Assembly (NCBI RefSeq): GCF_030177935.1
Contig: NZ_CP089974.1
Span: forward strand, 1,054,001-1,118,000
Reading direction: 5' to 3'
Origin: Moraxella haemolytica
GTDB lineage: Bacteria; Pseudomonadota; Gammaproteobacteria; Pseudomonadales; Moraxellaceae
DNA length: 64,000 nt
This document shows positions 18,267 to 28,387 of the stretch, one piece after another. A program made the position numbers and the translations under genes. The notes beneath the pieces are model-generated. The model saw only the letters and a list, made by a program, of their open reading frames with translations. It had not been told where the DNA came from and did not search any database. The number at the start of each line of letters is the position of its first letter. Within the stretch, counting starts at the first letter, position 1.

Positions 18267-19433
18267 ATGAGTCATCTTATGCCCACCTATGCCCGACAGC
18301 CAGTCAATTTTGTGCGTGGTGAAGGGTCTTATTTGTACGATGATCATGGCAAGCGTTATCTGGACGCATTGACAGGCATTGCTGTATGCGGGCTTGGGCA
18401 TTGCCACCCTACCATCTCCAACGCCATTAAAGAACAAGCTGACACACTCATTCATACCAGCAATTTATTTGGCGTTCCATGGCAAGAAAAAGCAGCAGAT
18501 ATTCTATGCAAAAAAGCAGGCATGGAGCAGGTGTTTTTTGGCAACTCTGGGGCGGAAGCCAACGAATGTGCCTTAAAACTGGCTCGCTTATACGCCCATC
18601 AACAAGGCAAAACACGACCAAAAATAATCGTCATGACCAATGCCTTTCATGGTCGCACTTTACTGACCGTTACCGCCACTGCCAACCCCAAAGCACGAGA
18701 AGGATTTTATACCCTAGAAGATGACTTTATTCGTGTGCCATTTGGCGATGCTGCTGCCATATCTGCCCTAAGCGATGATAAGGATATTTGTGCGGTATTG
18801 GTTGAACCAATTCAAGGTGAAGGAGGGTTGCATACGCCACCTGATGGTTATCTTGAGGCATTGTCTAGTATCTGTGAGCGTAACAACTGGCTGTTGATGC
18901 TTGATGAAGTGCAAACAGGCAATGGTCGTACAGGCAAATATTTTGCTTATCAATACACCAGTATCCGCCCTGATGTTCTGACCACCGCAAAAGGTCTAGG
19001 CAATGGCTTTCCTGTGGGTGCGTGCATGGTGGCAGGTCGTGCTGTTGGACTTTTTGGGTATGGTTCGCATGGCTCTACTTATGGTGGCACACCACTTGGT
19101 AGCCGTATTGTCTGTGCTGTGTATGATGAGCTGACCGATGCCGTACTTGACAATGCCAAAAAACAAGGCGATGCCATCAGATGTGCCATCAACAAAAAAT
19201 TCTCTCATCAAGGCGTACAACTGCGAGGTCTTGGCATGATGATTGGCATCGTCTTGCCAGATGGCATTGATTGTAGTCAGTTGGTAGACATCGCACGAGA
19301 TGACCACCAACTCATCATCAATGTTACTGGTGGCAATGTCATACGCCTACTGCCCGCCCTTAACCTAAGCGATGCTGACACCACCTTGTTAATAGCCAAG
19401 CTAGAATTGCTATTAACAACGCTTTTATCTTAA
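18267..19433 (+). CDS. argD: Acetylornithine aminotransferase family protein
   Basis: PLP-dependent class III aminotransferase, 388 residues. G-N-S-G-A-E-A-N-E (92-100) binds the cofactor phosphate, D-E-V-Q-T-G (213-218) contacts the pyridine ring and K242 in T-T-A-K-G-L-G-N-G is the Schiff-base lysine. Length and motifs fit ArgD, which makes N-acetylornithine for arginine synthesis and in many bacteria also N-succinyl-diaminopimelate for lysine. It starts 14 bases after yacG with AGGAG before the ATG. Close relatives act on ornithine or 4-aminobutyrate, but the length and start favour ArgD. Confidence 0.88.
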   Translation: MSHLMPTYARQPVNFVRGEGSYLYDDHGKRYLDALTGIAVCGLGHCHPTISNAIKEQADTLIHTSNLFGVPWQEKAADILCKKAGMEQVFFGNSGAEANECALKLARLYAHQQGKTRPKIIVMTNAFHGRTLLTVTATANPKAREGFYTLEDDFIRVPFGDAAAISALSDDKDICAVLVEPIQGEGGLHTPPDGYLEALSSICERNNWLLMLDEVQTGNGRTGKYFAYQYTSIRPDVLTTAKGLGNGFPVGACMVAGRAVGLFGYGSHGSTYGGTPLGSRIVCAVYDELTDAVLDNAKKQGDAIRCAINKKFSHQGVQLRGLGMMIGIVLPDGIDCSQLVDIARDDHQLIINVTGGNVIRLLPALNLSDADTTLLIAKLELLLTTLLS

Positions 19434-19658
19434 GTCGTGCAATCAAGTCAGCCACAACCCACAGTCAGCTTTTGGGGTGTGCCTTGCTCTTTTTTGCACA
19501 GTTTTATTCAAATCAATCGTCAGTACACCCCAAGATAACAGCAAAATAAACAACAAATTGATTTTGGCCTTTTTTGTATTTACAATACTTATTCATCAGT
19601 GCTGAAATATTTTTTATAGTATAGGCAATTTTATAGCCACCAGATAGCCAGACCTGCC

Positions 19659-21227
19659 ATGCTCAATTCTAGTTTTTCCATCTACTCGTTGGTATCGCTA
19701 CTTACTCTTAGCGTGAGTATGACCGCCTGCCAAACCCTGCCAAGCAACGCTCACCTGAATAAAAGCACCCAACTCACCCAAAAAGCACATAGCCGTCAAC
19801 CAACCTTTTTGGCAAATACTGACAGTGGTCATTCAACGCCACATAGCACTTTTAAACACCTTATCAATTATCAGCAAAATAACCCACCATCAGGCTACTA
19901 TCCGATAGCCACAGGTGCAGATGCCCTAGATGCTCGTAGCTCATTGACCAAGATGGCAAAATCCACCATTGATATCCAATATTACATTTGGCACAATGAT
20001 AAAGCAGGACGCAAAATGATAAAGGAGTTATGGCAGGCGGCAGAGTGTGGGGTCGTTGTACGGCTATTGCTTGATGACTTTAATAGCTCGCCTACGCTTG
20101 ATGAGTTACTACTGGCATTTGATCAACACCCCAATGTCGCCGTCAGACTTAGCAATCCTTTTGCTCATCGCCGATTCAAAGCCATCGACTTTTTGACCAA
20201 CCCTACTCGAATCAATCGCCGTATGCACAACAAAAGCATGACTTTTGATAATGAGCTTAGTATCATCGGTGGTCGCAATATTGGCAACGAATACCTAAAT
20301 CATCACAAAAATAACAACTTTGCCGACTTAGATGTACTGCTAGCAGGTTCTGTGGTGAAAGACATCAATCAAAGTTTTGAGCAATATTGGTCATCGCCAT
20401 TAAGCTATGACATACGCACACTGGTCAAACCTTCGCCAAAAAAGCTGTCTGACCTCATTGAAGATGATATGACCGATGACACCAATTCCCGCACAAACCC
20501 ATTTACCCAGACCATTGCTTTTCGTTGGGCTGATATTGAATTTTTGGTTGATGATGTTGGCAAGCTAGATAAAAGTGCATCACTGGACGAGCATTTGGTC
20601 AGTTTACTACAACATAAGCTCGGTCATCCCAATAAACGCATCAGTATCATCTCATCATACTTTGTACCCACCAAAGATGGGGTGCTAACGCTTAGACGAT
20701 TGGCAAGAAGTGGTGTAAAAATTAACATTTTGACCAATTCTTTTGATGCCTCCGATGTAGGGGTGGTACATGCAGGGTATGGACATTGGCGACACGATTT
20801 ACTTGCAGCAGGGATTAATCTGTATGAAATAAAATCCACTGCCATCAATACCAAACAGAATGACAATAAATTTTGGCGTACCAAACAAATCACCACAACC
20901 AGTTTACACGCCAAAGCCTTTGCCATCGATGATGAGCAGGTATTTATCGGCTCATACAATATTGACCCTCGCTCGGCAAACATTAACACCGAGCTTGGTG
21001 TGCTGATTTATGATGAAAGATTGGCAATGCAGCTGCATAACGCCCTACAAAATCAAAAAATCCTAAACCAAGCCTATAAAGTTGTACTGACCAAACAAAA
21101 TACGCTAGAGTGGCACACCTTAGAAGATGGTAAATACACTGTTTATACCAATGAACCCAACATGAGCCTAAAAGACCGAGCAGGCGTGGCATTGATGGCA
21201 ATAATGCCAATAGACTGGTTATTATGA
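19659..21227 (+). CDS. Phospholipase D-family lipoprotein (ClsC-like cardiolipin synthase)
   Basis: A 522-residue envelope protein. The signal peptide ends at a lipobox M-T-A-C (Cys 24). Two HKD motifs are complete: H-N-K-S-M-T-F-D near residue 190 and H-A-K-A-F-A-I-D near 417, the latter followed by G-S-Y-N-I-D-P-R-S. This matches YmdC/ClsC-type enzymes, which transfer a phosphatidyl group to phosphatidylglycerol or use phosphatidylethanolamine to make cardiolipin. The lipid anchor would place the active sites on the periplasmic side. The gene stands alone, with a bidirectional terminator downstream. Confidence 0.85.
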   Translation: MLNSSFSIYSLVSLLTLSVSMTACQTLPSNAHLNKSTQLTQKAHSRQPTFLANTDSGHSTPHSTFKHLINYQQNNPPSGYYPIATGADALDARSSLTKMAKSTIDIQYYIWHNDKAGRKMIKELWQAAECGVVVRLLLDDFNSSPTLDELLLAFDQHPNVAVRLSNPFAHRRFKAIDFLTNPTRINRRMHNKSMTFDNELSIIGGRNIGNEYLNHHKNNNFADLDVLLAGSVVKDINQSFEQYWSSPLSYDIRTLVKPSPKKLSDLIEDDMTDDTNSRTNPFTQTIAFRWADIEFLVDDVGKLDKSASLDEHLVSLLQHKLGHPNKRISIISSYFVPTKDGVLTLRRLARSGVKINILTNSFDASDVGVVHAGYGHWRHDLLAAGINLYEIKSTAINTKQNDNKFWRTKQITTTSLHAKAFAIDDEQVFIGSYNIDPRSANINTELGVLIYDERLAMQLHNALQNQKILNQAYKVVLTKQNTLEWHTLEDGKYTVYTNEPNMSLKDRAGVALMAIMPIDWLL

Positions 21228-21388
21228 TGTCATTCTAATAAAAGCGGTTTTGTTGTTAGTTCTTGATGGTCTATTGGAAGGGAAAGTAAGACAAGTTTAA
21301 ATTATAACACCTTTATCACTCATCAACAATGCAGAAAATGCCCCACTCAATGCTATACCAATCAAGTGAATGCTTATGCTTAGCCCTT

Positions 21389-21428
21389 AAATAACAAAAA
21401 ACCCATCAAAACGGGTTTTTTGTTATTT
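21389..21428. terminator. Bidirectional terminator between convergent genes
   Basis: AAATAACAAAAAACCC and CGGGTTTTTTGTTATTT form a long stem around ATCAAAA, serving the phospholipase gene and rpiA. Confidence 0.85.
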
Positions 21429-21462
21429 GGGAATTTCTTTACTAAAAGTATCTTTTGATCAG

Positions 21463-22128
21463 TTAGAAGCTGACGGTCTCAACGCTCGCATCTGATGCTT
21501 TTAGCATGATGTTGGCAGATTGGTGGGCAAATATGCCGTTACAGACCACACCAACAATGTTGTTTAACGCTTCTTCTAGCTGTACTGGTGATACAATATC
21601 CAAATCATAAGTATCTAAAATGACATTACCATAATCAGTAACAAAACCTTCACGATATACAGGGTCGCCACCCAACTTGACAAGCTCTCTGGCGACATAG
21701 GAACGAGCCTGTGGCAACACTTCTATGGCAACGGGGAATTTACCCAGCTTTTGTACAATTTTTGACTCATCAACCATGCACACAAACGACTTAGAAGCAG
21801 CAGCGACAATCTTCTCACGAGTCAAAGCACCGCCACCACCTTTAATCATGTTACCCTGAGCATCAATTTCATCTGCACCATCAATGTACAAATCAAGCTC
21901 GCCAACCGTATTTAAATCAAAAATCTCAATACCGAGTGCCACAAGTTTTTCTTCGGTAACCTTAGATGACGATACCGCACCTTTTAGTTTGACTTGTGGC
22001 AAAAGCTCAATTAAGCAATTTACCGTACTGCCTGTACCCACGCCTAAAATCATACCATCTTGAATATAGTTTAGGGCAGCTTTGGCAGCAGCTTGTTTTT
22101 GTGCCAGCTTTGGGTCGACTATCGTCAT
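21463..22128 (-). CDS. rpiA: Ribose-5-phosphate isomerase A
   Basis: Interconverts ribose 5-phosphate and ribulose 5-phosphate in the pentose phosphate pathway; 221 residues (E. coli 219). G-V-G-T-G-S-T-V near residue 29 binds phosphate, and D-G-A-D-E-I-D and [11 protein letters not shown] are the catalytic segments. I chose the ATG at 22128 (M-T-I-V-D-P-K) because AGGTG lies 6 bases upstream and the family begins there. The frame is open for 23 more codons to 22197 without conservation. Confidence 0.96.
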   Translation of the reverse strand: MTIVDPKLAQKQAAAKAALNYIQDGMILGVGTGSTVNCLIELLPQVKLKGAVSSSKVTEEKLVALGIEIFDLNTVGELDLYIDGADEIDAQGNMIKGGGGALTREKIVAAASKSFVCMVDESKIVQKLGKFPVAIEVLPQARSYVARELVKLGGDPVYREGFVTDYGNVILDTYDLDIVSPVQLEEALNNIVGVVCNGIFAHQSANIMLKASDASVETVSF

Positions 22129-22240
22129 ATCACACCTATTGGATAAAAAATAAATGCTTGGTAAGTAGCCATAAGATTTTAACTCATTAAAAAGCAACGA
22201 ATAAAATCATAAACTTAGCTTAATTTTAAATAAAAAAAAT

Positions 22241-22344
<104 letters not shown>

Positions 22345-22421
22345 AAGCCATTATTATACTTAATAATTTAAAATATGCAAGGGGATTTTAAATTTTTTAA
22401 GTCAAAATAACATACAAATCA

Positions 22422-22922
22422 TTAAGGCTGTATCGGCACAAATCTTCTTATCTGATGTGCTAGCCCTTCTGCAATGATTTCTGCTTGTAACACTCGGCAT
22501 TCTGCCAGTTCAAAATGACTAGGACAATCCCCTTCAAGGATTGCTGTCATGTGTGCCACAATTGGCATATGGCATACGATGGCAACGGTTAAACCGTTCA
22601 TCTGGGTACCATATTTATGACGAAGGGCGTACTCAATATCATTTATTCCAATCTTTGGATTGTCATCAGGGGTGATGCGATTGACCGTGATAAAATCAAG
22701 CTCTTGACCTGCTACCACAAGCTCATCAAAAATAATGCTCGCAGTTTGGTTGGCACGATTATAAGGGCTTGTAATAATAACATCAATCAAACCTTCGCTG
22801 ACCAAAAACTCTGCCGTTTGCTTGGCTTGCTGTCTGCCAAAATCAGTTAAATCACGCCCTGCATCATCATGATGTGGCACAGCCTGCCCATGTCGAACAA
22901 AAATTAATTTCATTGTCATCAC
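22422..22922 (-). CDS. sixA: Phosphohistidine phosphatase SixA
   Basis: Histidine phosphatase superfamily (phosphoglycerate mutase fold), 166 residues. F-V-R-H-G-Q-A at the N-terminus supplies the catalytic His, T-S-P-Y-N-R-A near residue 52 the second phosphate contact, and V-C-H-M-P near 118 the second His. SixA removes phosphate from HPt domains or phosphocarriers. ATG at 22922 overlaps the gpsA stop (ATGA). An internal ATG three codons later (22913) matches family starts better. Probably co-translated with gpsA. Confidence 0.88.
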   Translation of the reverse strand: MMTMKLIFVRHGQAVPHHDDAGRDLTDFGRQQAKQTAEFLVSEGLIDVIITSPYNRANQTASIIFDELVVAGQELDFITVNRITPDDNPKIGINDIEYALRHKYGTQMNGLTVAIVCHMPIVAHMTAILEGDCPSHFELAECRVLQAEIIAEGLAHQIRRFVPIQP

Positions 22923-24241
22923 TTGTCTTCTGCTTCTTTATCAATACCACTTAGCGTGCTTGGTTTGGCATCTTTACTGGTTCTTAGCACTTCACTAAAC
23001 TCTTGGCTTAATCGCTGATTACTCTCATCATGTGGCATGACAAACTCCACATCACTTCTAAAGCCTGTCTCCATCAAGTTCAACGCCACACCCAGCGGAG
23101 CTTTATCTTCATATAATACGGCATGCAGAGCGTGCGTGATGGGCATATACACACCCATTGCTTTAGCACGCTCATGCACTTGTAAGATGGTATTCACCCC
23201 TTCTGCAGTTTGTCCGAGTTTTTTTGCGGCATTATTCAAACTTGTGCCTTTGCCCAACATATTGCCAATACGATAGTTACGACTCAGCACTGAATTACAG
23301 GTTGCATACAGATCGCCAACACCTGACAACCCCAAGAAGGTCAAAGGATTAGCTCCCATCGCCACCCCAAATCGGCTCATCTCCGCCAATGCACGAGTTA
23401 ATAACATGGCTCTAGTGTTATCGCCCACATCATAGGCAGCTGCCATACCCATGGCAATGGCATAAATGTTTTTTAAGGTGCCGCCAAGCTCCACACCCTT
23501 AACATCATCAGATGCAAACACCCGAAAAAATGCACTATGTAATGCCTCTTGCACCGCTGTACGCAACAGCTCTGATGGTGATGCGATGACAGTCGCTGAT
23601 GGCATATTGTCCATGATTTCAAGGGCTAAATTTGGACCACTCATCACACCATAATTGACCTGTGGTAGCACTTGTTGAATGATATCGCTCATCATGGCAA
23701 AGGTCTGTTTTTCCATTCCTTTGGTCAAGGATATCACTGCTTGATGTGTGATGAACGGCTTGATTTGTGTCAGCATCTCACGAAATGCCGAGCTTGGCAC
23801 TGCCACAAAGATAATATCTTTACCCTTGACCACAGATTCTAGGTCATGGCTGAATTTTAAAGCATCGTCTAGCTTATGATTAGGTAGGTATTTTTTGTTG
23901 ATGCGGGTTTTCTTCATTGCCTTGACAGCAGCCTTATCACGCACCCATAGCGTAGCATCACAGCCGTTGCGTGCCGCCATGTTCGCCATCGCCGTACCAA
24001 AACTACCACCCCCTAAAAACACCAGTCTTAAGGCATTGGTGCGAGATGTTTTTTGTTCATCTATTGGTGCTGTTAGATTTTTTTTCTTGCCAAGCCGTGC
24101 TAATTGTGCAATATTTGCGATGATGGGTGTATTTTCAAGACCTACATCTTTGATGGCATGTATTGCATCATCAATGCCACTACTTGCCGCATTGACAATT
24201 TGTTTTACCGCTGTGCCGCTTATTGGTTTTGGTAATTTCAT
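22919..24241 (-). CDS. gpsA: Glycerol-3-phosphate dehydrogenase [NAD(P)+]
   Basis: Makes sn-glycerol 3-phosphate for phospholipid synthesis. The NAD-binding motif F-L-G-G-G-S-F-G-T-A starts near residue 75, the conserved lysine segment G-G-T-L-K-N-I-Y-A-I follows, and N-T-R-A-M-L-L-T-R fits the substrate site. The protein is 440 residues against about 340 in E. coli. About 70 extra residues at the N-terminus (K-Q-I-V-N-A-A-S-S-G-I-D-D, rich in small amphipathic segments) and about 30 at the C-terminus are not part of the known fold. No better start with conserved sequence is available downstream. sixA overlaps its end. Confidence 0.93.
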   Translation of the reverse strand: MKLPKPISGTAVKQIVNAASSGIDDAIHAIKDVGLENTPIIANIAQLARLGKKKNLTAPIDEQKTSRTNALRLVFLGGGSFGTAMANMAARNGCDATLWVRDKAAVKAMKKTRINKKYLPNHKLDDALKFSHDLESVVKGKDIIFVAVPSSAFREMLTQIKPFITHQAVISLTKGMEKQTFAMMSDIIQQVLPQVNYGVMSGPNLALEIMDNMPSATVIASPSELLRTAVQEALHSAFFRVFASDDVKGVELGGTLKNIYAIAMGMAAAYDVGDNTRAMLLTRALAEMSRFGVAMGANPLTFLGLSGVGDLYATCNSVLSRNYRIGNMLGKGTSLNNAAKKLGQTAEGVNTILQVHERAKAMGVYMPITHALHAVLYEDKAPLGVALNLMETGFRSDVEFVMPHDESNQRLSQEFSEVLRTSKDAKPSTLSGIDKEAEDK

Positions 24242-24295
24242 AAATTAAGCCTTTATTTGTGGTAGTAATGGCAACAGCCATACAGCACATAAACA

Positions 24296-24877
24296 TCAAT
24301 GTCTAAACTCAGTCAATTCATCAAAATCAATGGCTTCTCGAGCAGGCACTTTAATATCACTAGAACCCACATACACAAAACCACAAATCATATCTTTATC
24401 CGCCACCTTAAAATACGCCTTAACAGCAGGTTCATTACAAAGCGGACCTGTACGCCATACGGTACGATAACCCAACGACTCAAAAGCAAGCAACATATTT
24501 TGAACCAATGCTCCTGTACTTAGTAACTGCTCAAAAGATGGCACCTTTTCATGTTTTTTGATATCGGTAGCAACCGTGATGATCATTGGTGCTCTTAGTG
24601 GCATATTTAATAGTTTTTGCTTGGCGGTATCATCAAGTGGCTCTTTAGATGCTTCTTCACCTGACTGTAGCAACGCCCGACCAAACGCCACCAATGCATC
24701 ACCTGTCATCACGGTCAGACGCCAAGGCTTTAGTTGCATATGGTCAGGAGCGGTTACAGCCGCCCGTAAGACATGGGCAAGCTCATCATCGCTTGGCATG
24801 GGTAAGATGAGTTTGCCAATGCTACGGCGAGCGTGCATGACATCAGTGATGGGGTTGATTAGGGTATCGTATTTCAT
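24296..24877 (-). CDS. Nitroreductase family protein (YdjA-like)
   Basis: FMN-dependent oxidoreductase, 193 residues. R-R-S-I-G-K near residue 16 and A-P-D-H-M-Q-L-K-P-W-R near 43 are the flavin and dimer-interface segments of the small YdjA group. The late G-Y-R-T-V-W-R-T-G is also typical. The physiological substrate is unknown for this group. It lies between gpsA and zapE on the same strand, with 54-base and 23-base gaps. Confidence 0.87.
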   Translation of the reverse strand: MKYDTLINPITDVMHARRSIGKLILPMPSDDELAHVLRAAVTAPDHMQLKPWRLTVMTGDALVAFGRALLQSGEEASKEPLDDTAKQKLLNMPLRAPMIITVATDIKKHEKVPSFEQLLSTGALVQNMLLAFESLGYRTVWRTGPLCNEPAVKAYFKVADKDMICGFVYVGSSDIKVPAREAIDFDELTEFRH

Positions 24878-24900
24878 TACTTATCCTTGTTGCATTCATA

Positions 24901-26001
24901 TTATTCCACACGATGCTCTTCGGCAAGATAGTCTTCTGACTGCATCTCAAGTAGGCGTGAACGAGTGCGTTCAATCTCAAAGGCAAGTTTTTGCCCTTGA
25001 TATAACTCCAAGATGGATTGATCGGCACGCACCAACAGTTTGACACGGCGGTCATAAAATTCATCCACCAAATAAATAAAGCGTCTGACAGGATCCATCA
25101 GTGTATCTGTCAAAGCAGGAACATTGTCCACCATCACCGTATCAAAATCATTGGCAATCTCAATAAAATCCGCTGCAGAGCGAGGCTGCATACACAAAGC
25201 ACGAAAATCAGCCAACAAAATAGTTTCGGTTCGCTTAACAATCTCTATCTCACGCCCTGCCACCACAATGGGAGCGGTTGTGATCGATTGTCCTGCCGAC
25301 AAGGAATCAAATCGCTCAGATAGCCAGTCTTTGGTGTCGTCCGTCAAAGGATAACTGTATAGTTTGGCCTGTTTTAATAACCTTAAACGATAATCAACGC
25401 CGATGTCAATATTCATGACGGTATTATTTTTCTCAACTTGAGCAATGGCAGGTAAAAAGCGGTTACGATGAATGCCGTTCTTGTACAGCCCTGATGGCTC
25501 AATGTTTGATGTCGCCACCAAAGTGATGCCACGCTCAAATAGCATGGTAAATAAATCTCCTAAGATCATCGCATCAGATACATTAGAAACAAAGAATTCA
25601 TCAAAACAGATGACGACTGCTTCTGAATGAATGATGTCTGCCACCTTCTGCAATGGATCGGTCTGCCCTTGTAGCTTGACCAGTTCAGACTGTACACGCT
25701 GCATGAAGTGATGAAAATGCATACGCATCTTGCGTTTGATGGGCAAACTTTCATAAAACATATCCATCATCCATGTTTTACCACGACCGACACCACCCCA
25801 CATATAAAGCCCTTTTGGGGGGGTTGGCTTAGATTTAAATAAGCTAGCAAAAAACCCTTGCTTGGTAGCACCATCAGCCGTAATAAGCTCGTGATATAGG
25901 TTATCCAAATAGGTCATGGCTTGGCGTTGCACTTCATCTTCGCTAAAATTACCTGTTGCCAATGCCGCATGATAACGCTCAAGGGGCGTTTGATTGCTCA
26001 T
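24901..26001 (-). CDS. zapE: Cell division protein ZapE (AFG1-like ATPase)
   Basis: ATPase of 366 residues. Walker A is G-G-V-G-R-G-K-T at 69-76, with the family-specific M-H-F-H-H-F-M and the Walker B-like V-I-C-F-D-E-F-F. E. coli ZapE associates with the Z ring under oxygen-poor conditions and changes FtsZ assembly. Length and motifs agree with the family. It is followed by the nitroreductase gene on the same strand. Confidence 0.93.
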   Translation of the reverse strand: MSNQTPLERYHAALATGNFSEDEVQRQAMTYLDNLYHELITADGATKQGFFASLFKSKPTPPKGLYMWGGVGRGKTWMMDMFYESLPIKRKMRMHFHHFMQRVQSELVKLQGQTDPLQKVADIIHSEAVVICFDEFFVSNVSDAMILGDLFTMLFERGITLVATSNIEPSGLYKNGIHRNRFLPAIAQVEKNNTVMNIDIGVDYRLRLLKQAKLYSYPLTDDTKDWLSERFDSLSAGQSITTAPIVVAGREIEIVKRTETILLADFRALCMQPRSAADFIEIANDFDTVMVDNVPALTDTLMDPVRRFIYLVDEFYDRRVKLLVRADQSILELYQGQKLAFEIERTRSRLLEMQSEDYLAEEHRVE

Positions 26002-26072
26002 GATTATCCTTAAAACTTAACTTGCAATGATAGATAAAATATAAAACCCAAAATATTGTACATACTCATGAC

Positions 26073-26744
26073 TTAATACAACTTAGATGGTTTGGTATTT
26101 TGGATTAAGGCTTGCTTTAGGTCGGTCAGCTTGCCATGAAAAAGATGACCAGCACCTGCAATAATCGCTTGATTAAAGCCACGATGAACAGCAAATTGAT
26201 GTAACAAAGCAGGTGCAACAAGCCCATCGTTATCACCATAAATAACAAAGGCATGACCAGCGTTAATCGTCAGACGACTTGCATCATTACGCACAACCGA
26301 TGGGGCAATTAAAGCCAGATTATCAAGGCGTAATGACTCAAAGACACCGCCCGTCCGCTGATGCTCATCAAGCAAATCCGCCATACGACAAGCAATAAAA
26401 CCCCCAAAAGAAAAACCGCCAAGCCAAAGCACTCTAGCATTCGTACGGCTCATCGCCCATTTTAATACCGTCTGTGCATCCATAAATTCGCCATCGCCAT
26501 ATTCTGATACACCTGATGAGCGACCTACGCCACGATAATTAAAACGCACCACATCCATATTAGCATCACGACAAAATCGATACATGGTGCTTACCACCTT
26601 GTTCATCATCGTACCGCCATCTATTGGATTTGGGTGGCATAGTAAAGCAAGCGTATCTGTCGGTTGTCGGTATCCCTTTTGCCATATAGCATCTACTTCT
26701 AATACGCCATGGGGTGCATCTATTAAGGTGGTCTCGTTATTCAT
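26073..26744 (-). CDS. Alpha/beta hydrolase (YsxC/dienelactone-like, small)
   Basis: Cytoplasmic serine hydrolase of 223 residues, the size of the small alpha/beta hydrolases often annotated as serine aminopeptidase S33 or DUF-type. C-H-P-N-P near residue 36 shapes the oxyanion region, G-F-S-F-G-G near 104 holds the nucleophile Ser, D near 171 (Y-G-D-N-D) and H near 199 (A-G-H-L-F-H-G) complete the triad. There is no signal peptide. Substrate unknown. Confidence 0.82.
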   Translation of the reverse strand: MNNETTLIDAPHGVLEVDAIWQKGYRQPTDTLALLCHPNPIDGGTMMNKVVSTMYRFCRDANMDVVRFNYRGVGRSSGVSEYGDGEFMDAQTVLKWAMSRTNARVLWLGGFSFGGFIACRMADLLDEHQRTGGVFESLRLDNLALIAPSVVRNDASRLTINAGHAFVIYGDNDGLVAPALLHQFAVHRGFNQAIIAGAGHLFHGKLTDLKQALIQNTKPSKLY

Positions 26745-27059
26745 GATAAAAATTTTCCTAAATCCTCACATTATAACACAGTTTTGGTTATGGTGCATTT
26801 ATCTAAGTTTTAAGCTCGTCTGGCTTTGCCATTTCCTTTTTTCAGCTAAAAATCTGTTAAGTACCCAAAAAAGCAGTATAAAATCAAAAATAACCCACTC
26901 TTTATTAAAAACCCATTATGCTCCAAATAAATAAGTGTATGACCATCTCTTATTAGTCCACTAATTCTAAAATGGAATAATAATTTGTATTTTTGCACTT
27001 AATCATTTGCACGCAACTATCATATAATGATTTACCTGTTTAACAAATTGGAACAATTC
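26745..27059. other. Intergenic region with sbp promoter
   Basis: No gene seen in the 315 bases. TATAAT at 27023-27028 is a good -10, about 30 bases before the sbp ATG, with only a weak -35 (TTAATC, 18-base spacer). No clear CysB-type site can be recognised by eye. Confidence 0.4.
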
Positions 27060-28124
27060 ATGAAAAAACAACTACTTCCCCTAACGCTTACCATTGCCAC
27101 CCTTACCCTAACCGCCTGCGGTAGCAATCAAGACAAAGAAAACACTACCGCTAAGACAACAGACACCAAGATTGAGCTTTTGAATGTCTCTTATGATGTG
27201 GCAAGAGATTTTTATAAAGACTATAATCCCTTGTTTATTGAGCATTACAAGAGCATCAATCCCAATGCTAGCATTGATATCAAGCAATCTCACGGCGGTT
27301 CTAGCAAACAAGCCCTATCGGTTAAAAACAGTCTTGAAGCTGATGTGGTTACCATGAATCAAGGCTCTGATGTTGAGCTACTTGCTGACAGTCAGCTTGT
27401 TGATAGCAAATGGCGTCAAAATTTTCCAAATAACGCTATTCCATTTACCAGTACCATTGTCTTTATTGTACGAGATGGCAACCCTAAGGGCATTAAAGAC
27501 TGGCCAGACCTAGCCACACAAGGCAAAGAAATCGTCATTGCCAACCCAAAAACTACAGGTAACGGTCGTTATGCTTTTTTGGGTGCTTATGGCTATGGTT
27601 TGCACACCTTTAATAAAGACGAAGTCAAGACCCAAGAGCTTGTTAAGGGTCTGTTGAGTAATGTCAAAGTATTTGATAATGGCGGACGAGCAGCGACCAC
27701 AACTTTTGCCCAGCGACAAATTGGCGATGTACTCATCACCTTTGAAAACGAAGCTAATGTCATCAAAGAAAAATTCGGCAATGTGCAAATCATCTATCCA
27801 AGCTACACCGTCAATGCCGAAAACCCTGTGGCGGTCGTCAATGCCATCGCTGAAAAGAAAGGCACAACTGAAGTCGCCAAAGAGTACCTAAACTACCTAT
27901 ACAGCGATGCAGGTCAAGAGCTTGCAGTGAAATACTTCTTACGCCCAAGCAACCCCGATATTTTGGCTAAATATCAAGATAGATTCCCAACCATGCAGAC
28001 TTTTTTCCCAAATGATGTGTTTAGCGATTGGAAATTTATTATGGATACCTACTTTAAAGAAGGCGGTATTTATGACAAATTGGCAGTCGGTGCTACAGGC
28101 GAAGTAGTCAAAGCCAATAAATAA
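27060..28124 (+). CDS. sbp: Sulfate-binding lipoprotein of the sulfate ABC transporter
   Basis: Extracytoplasmic sulfate/thiosulfate-binding protein, 354 residues. Signal peptide with lipobox L-T-A-C (Cys about 20), so it is lipid-anchored. Family blocks are clear: L-L-N-V-S-Y-D-V-A-R-D-F-Y, S-H-G-G-S-S-K-Q and N-P-K-T-T-G-N-G-R-Y-A-F-L-G. I start at the ATG at 27060 (M-K-K-Q-L-L) because it begins a perfect signal peptide. An in-frame ATG at 27027 would precede it with 11 unrelated residues and overlaps the -10. A terminator follows, before the permease genes. Confidence 0.94.
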   Translation: MKKQLLPLTLTIATLTLTACGSNQDKENTTAKTTDTKIELLNVSYDVARDFYKDYNPLFIEHYKSINPNASIDIKQSHGGSSKQALSVKNSLEADVVTMNQGSDVELLADSQLVDSKWRQNFPNNAIPFTSTIVFIVRDGNPKGIKDWPDLATQGKEIVIANPKTTGNGRYAFLGAYGYGLHTFNKDEVKTQELVKGLLSNVKVFDNGGRAATTTFAQRQIGDVLITFENEANVIKEKFGNVQIIYPSYTVNAENPVAVVNAIAEKKGTTEVAKEYLNYLYSDAGQELAVKYFLRPSNPDILAKYQDRFPTMQTFFPNDVFSDWKFIMDTYFKEGGIYDKLAVGATGEVVKANK

Positions 28125-28143
28125 TTAGCCCCAATACGCTGAT

Positions 28144-28180
28144 GACAAGCTCGCTTTTTATGGTGAGCTTATCTTTTTTT
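28144..28180 (+). terminator. Terminator between sbp and cysT
   Basis: GACAAGCTC (28144-28152) and GAGCTTATC (28165-28173) pair over 9 positions with one mismatch, followed by seven T. It separates the binding-protein gene from the rest of the transporter. The gap to cysT (28181-28387) shows no clear second promoter. Confidence 0.8.
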
Positions 28181-28387
28181 AGACCGCCTAAGTTCATCAG
28201 TATCTTGAGTTTGTCAAATGTCATATCTATACAATAAAAATAAATCATTAAATCGCATTGGTCATTTGCCCAAATCAAATCAACACTCAATCATTCCAAA
28301 AAGGAAAAAGCATATTCCATATTAACCATAGCATAACGCCATCAATATTTTACAATACACTCAAATTTTTATAAAAAGACAGCAGTC

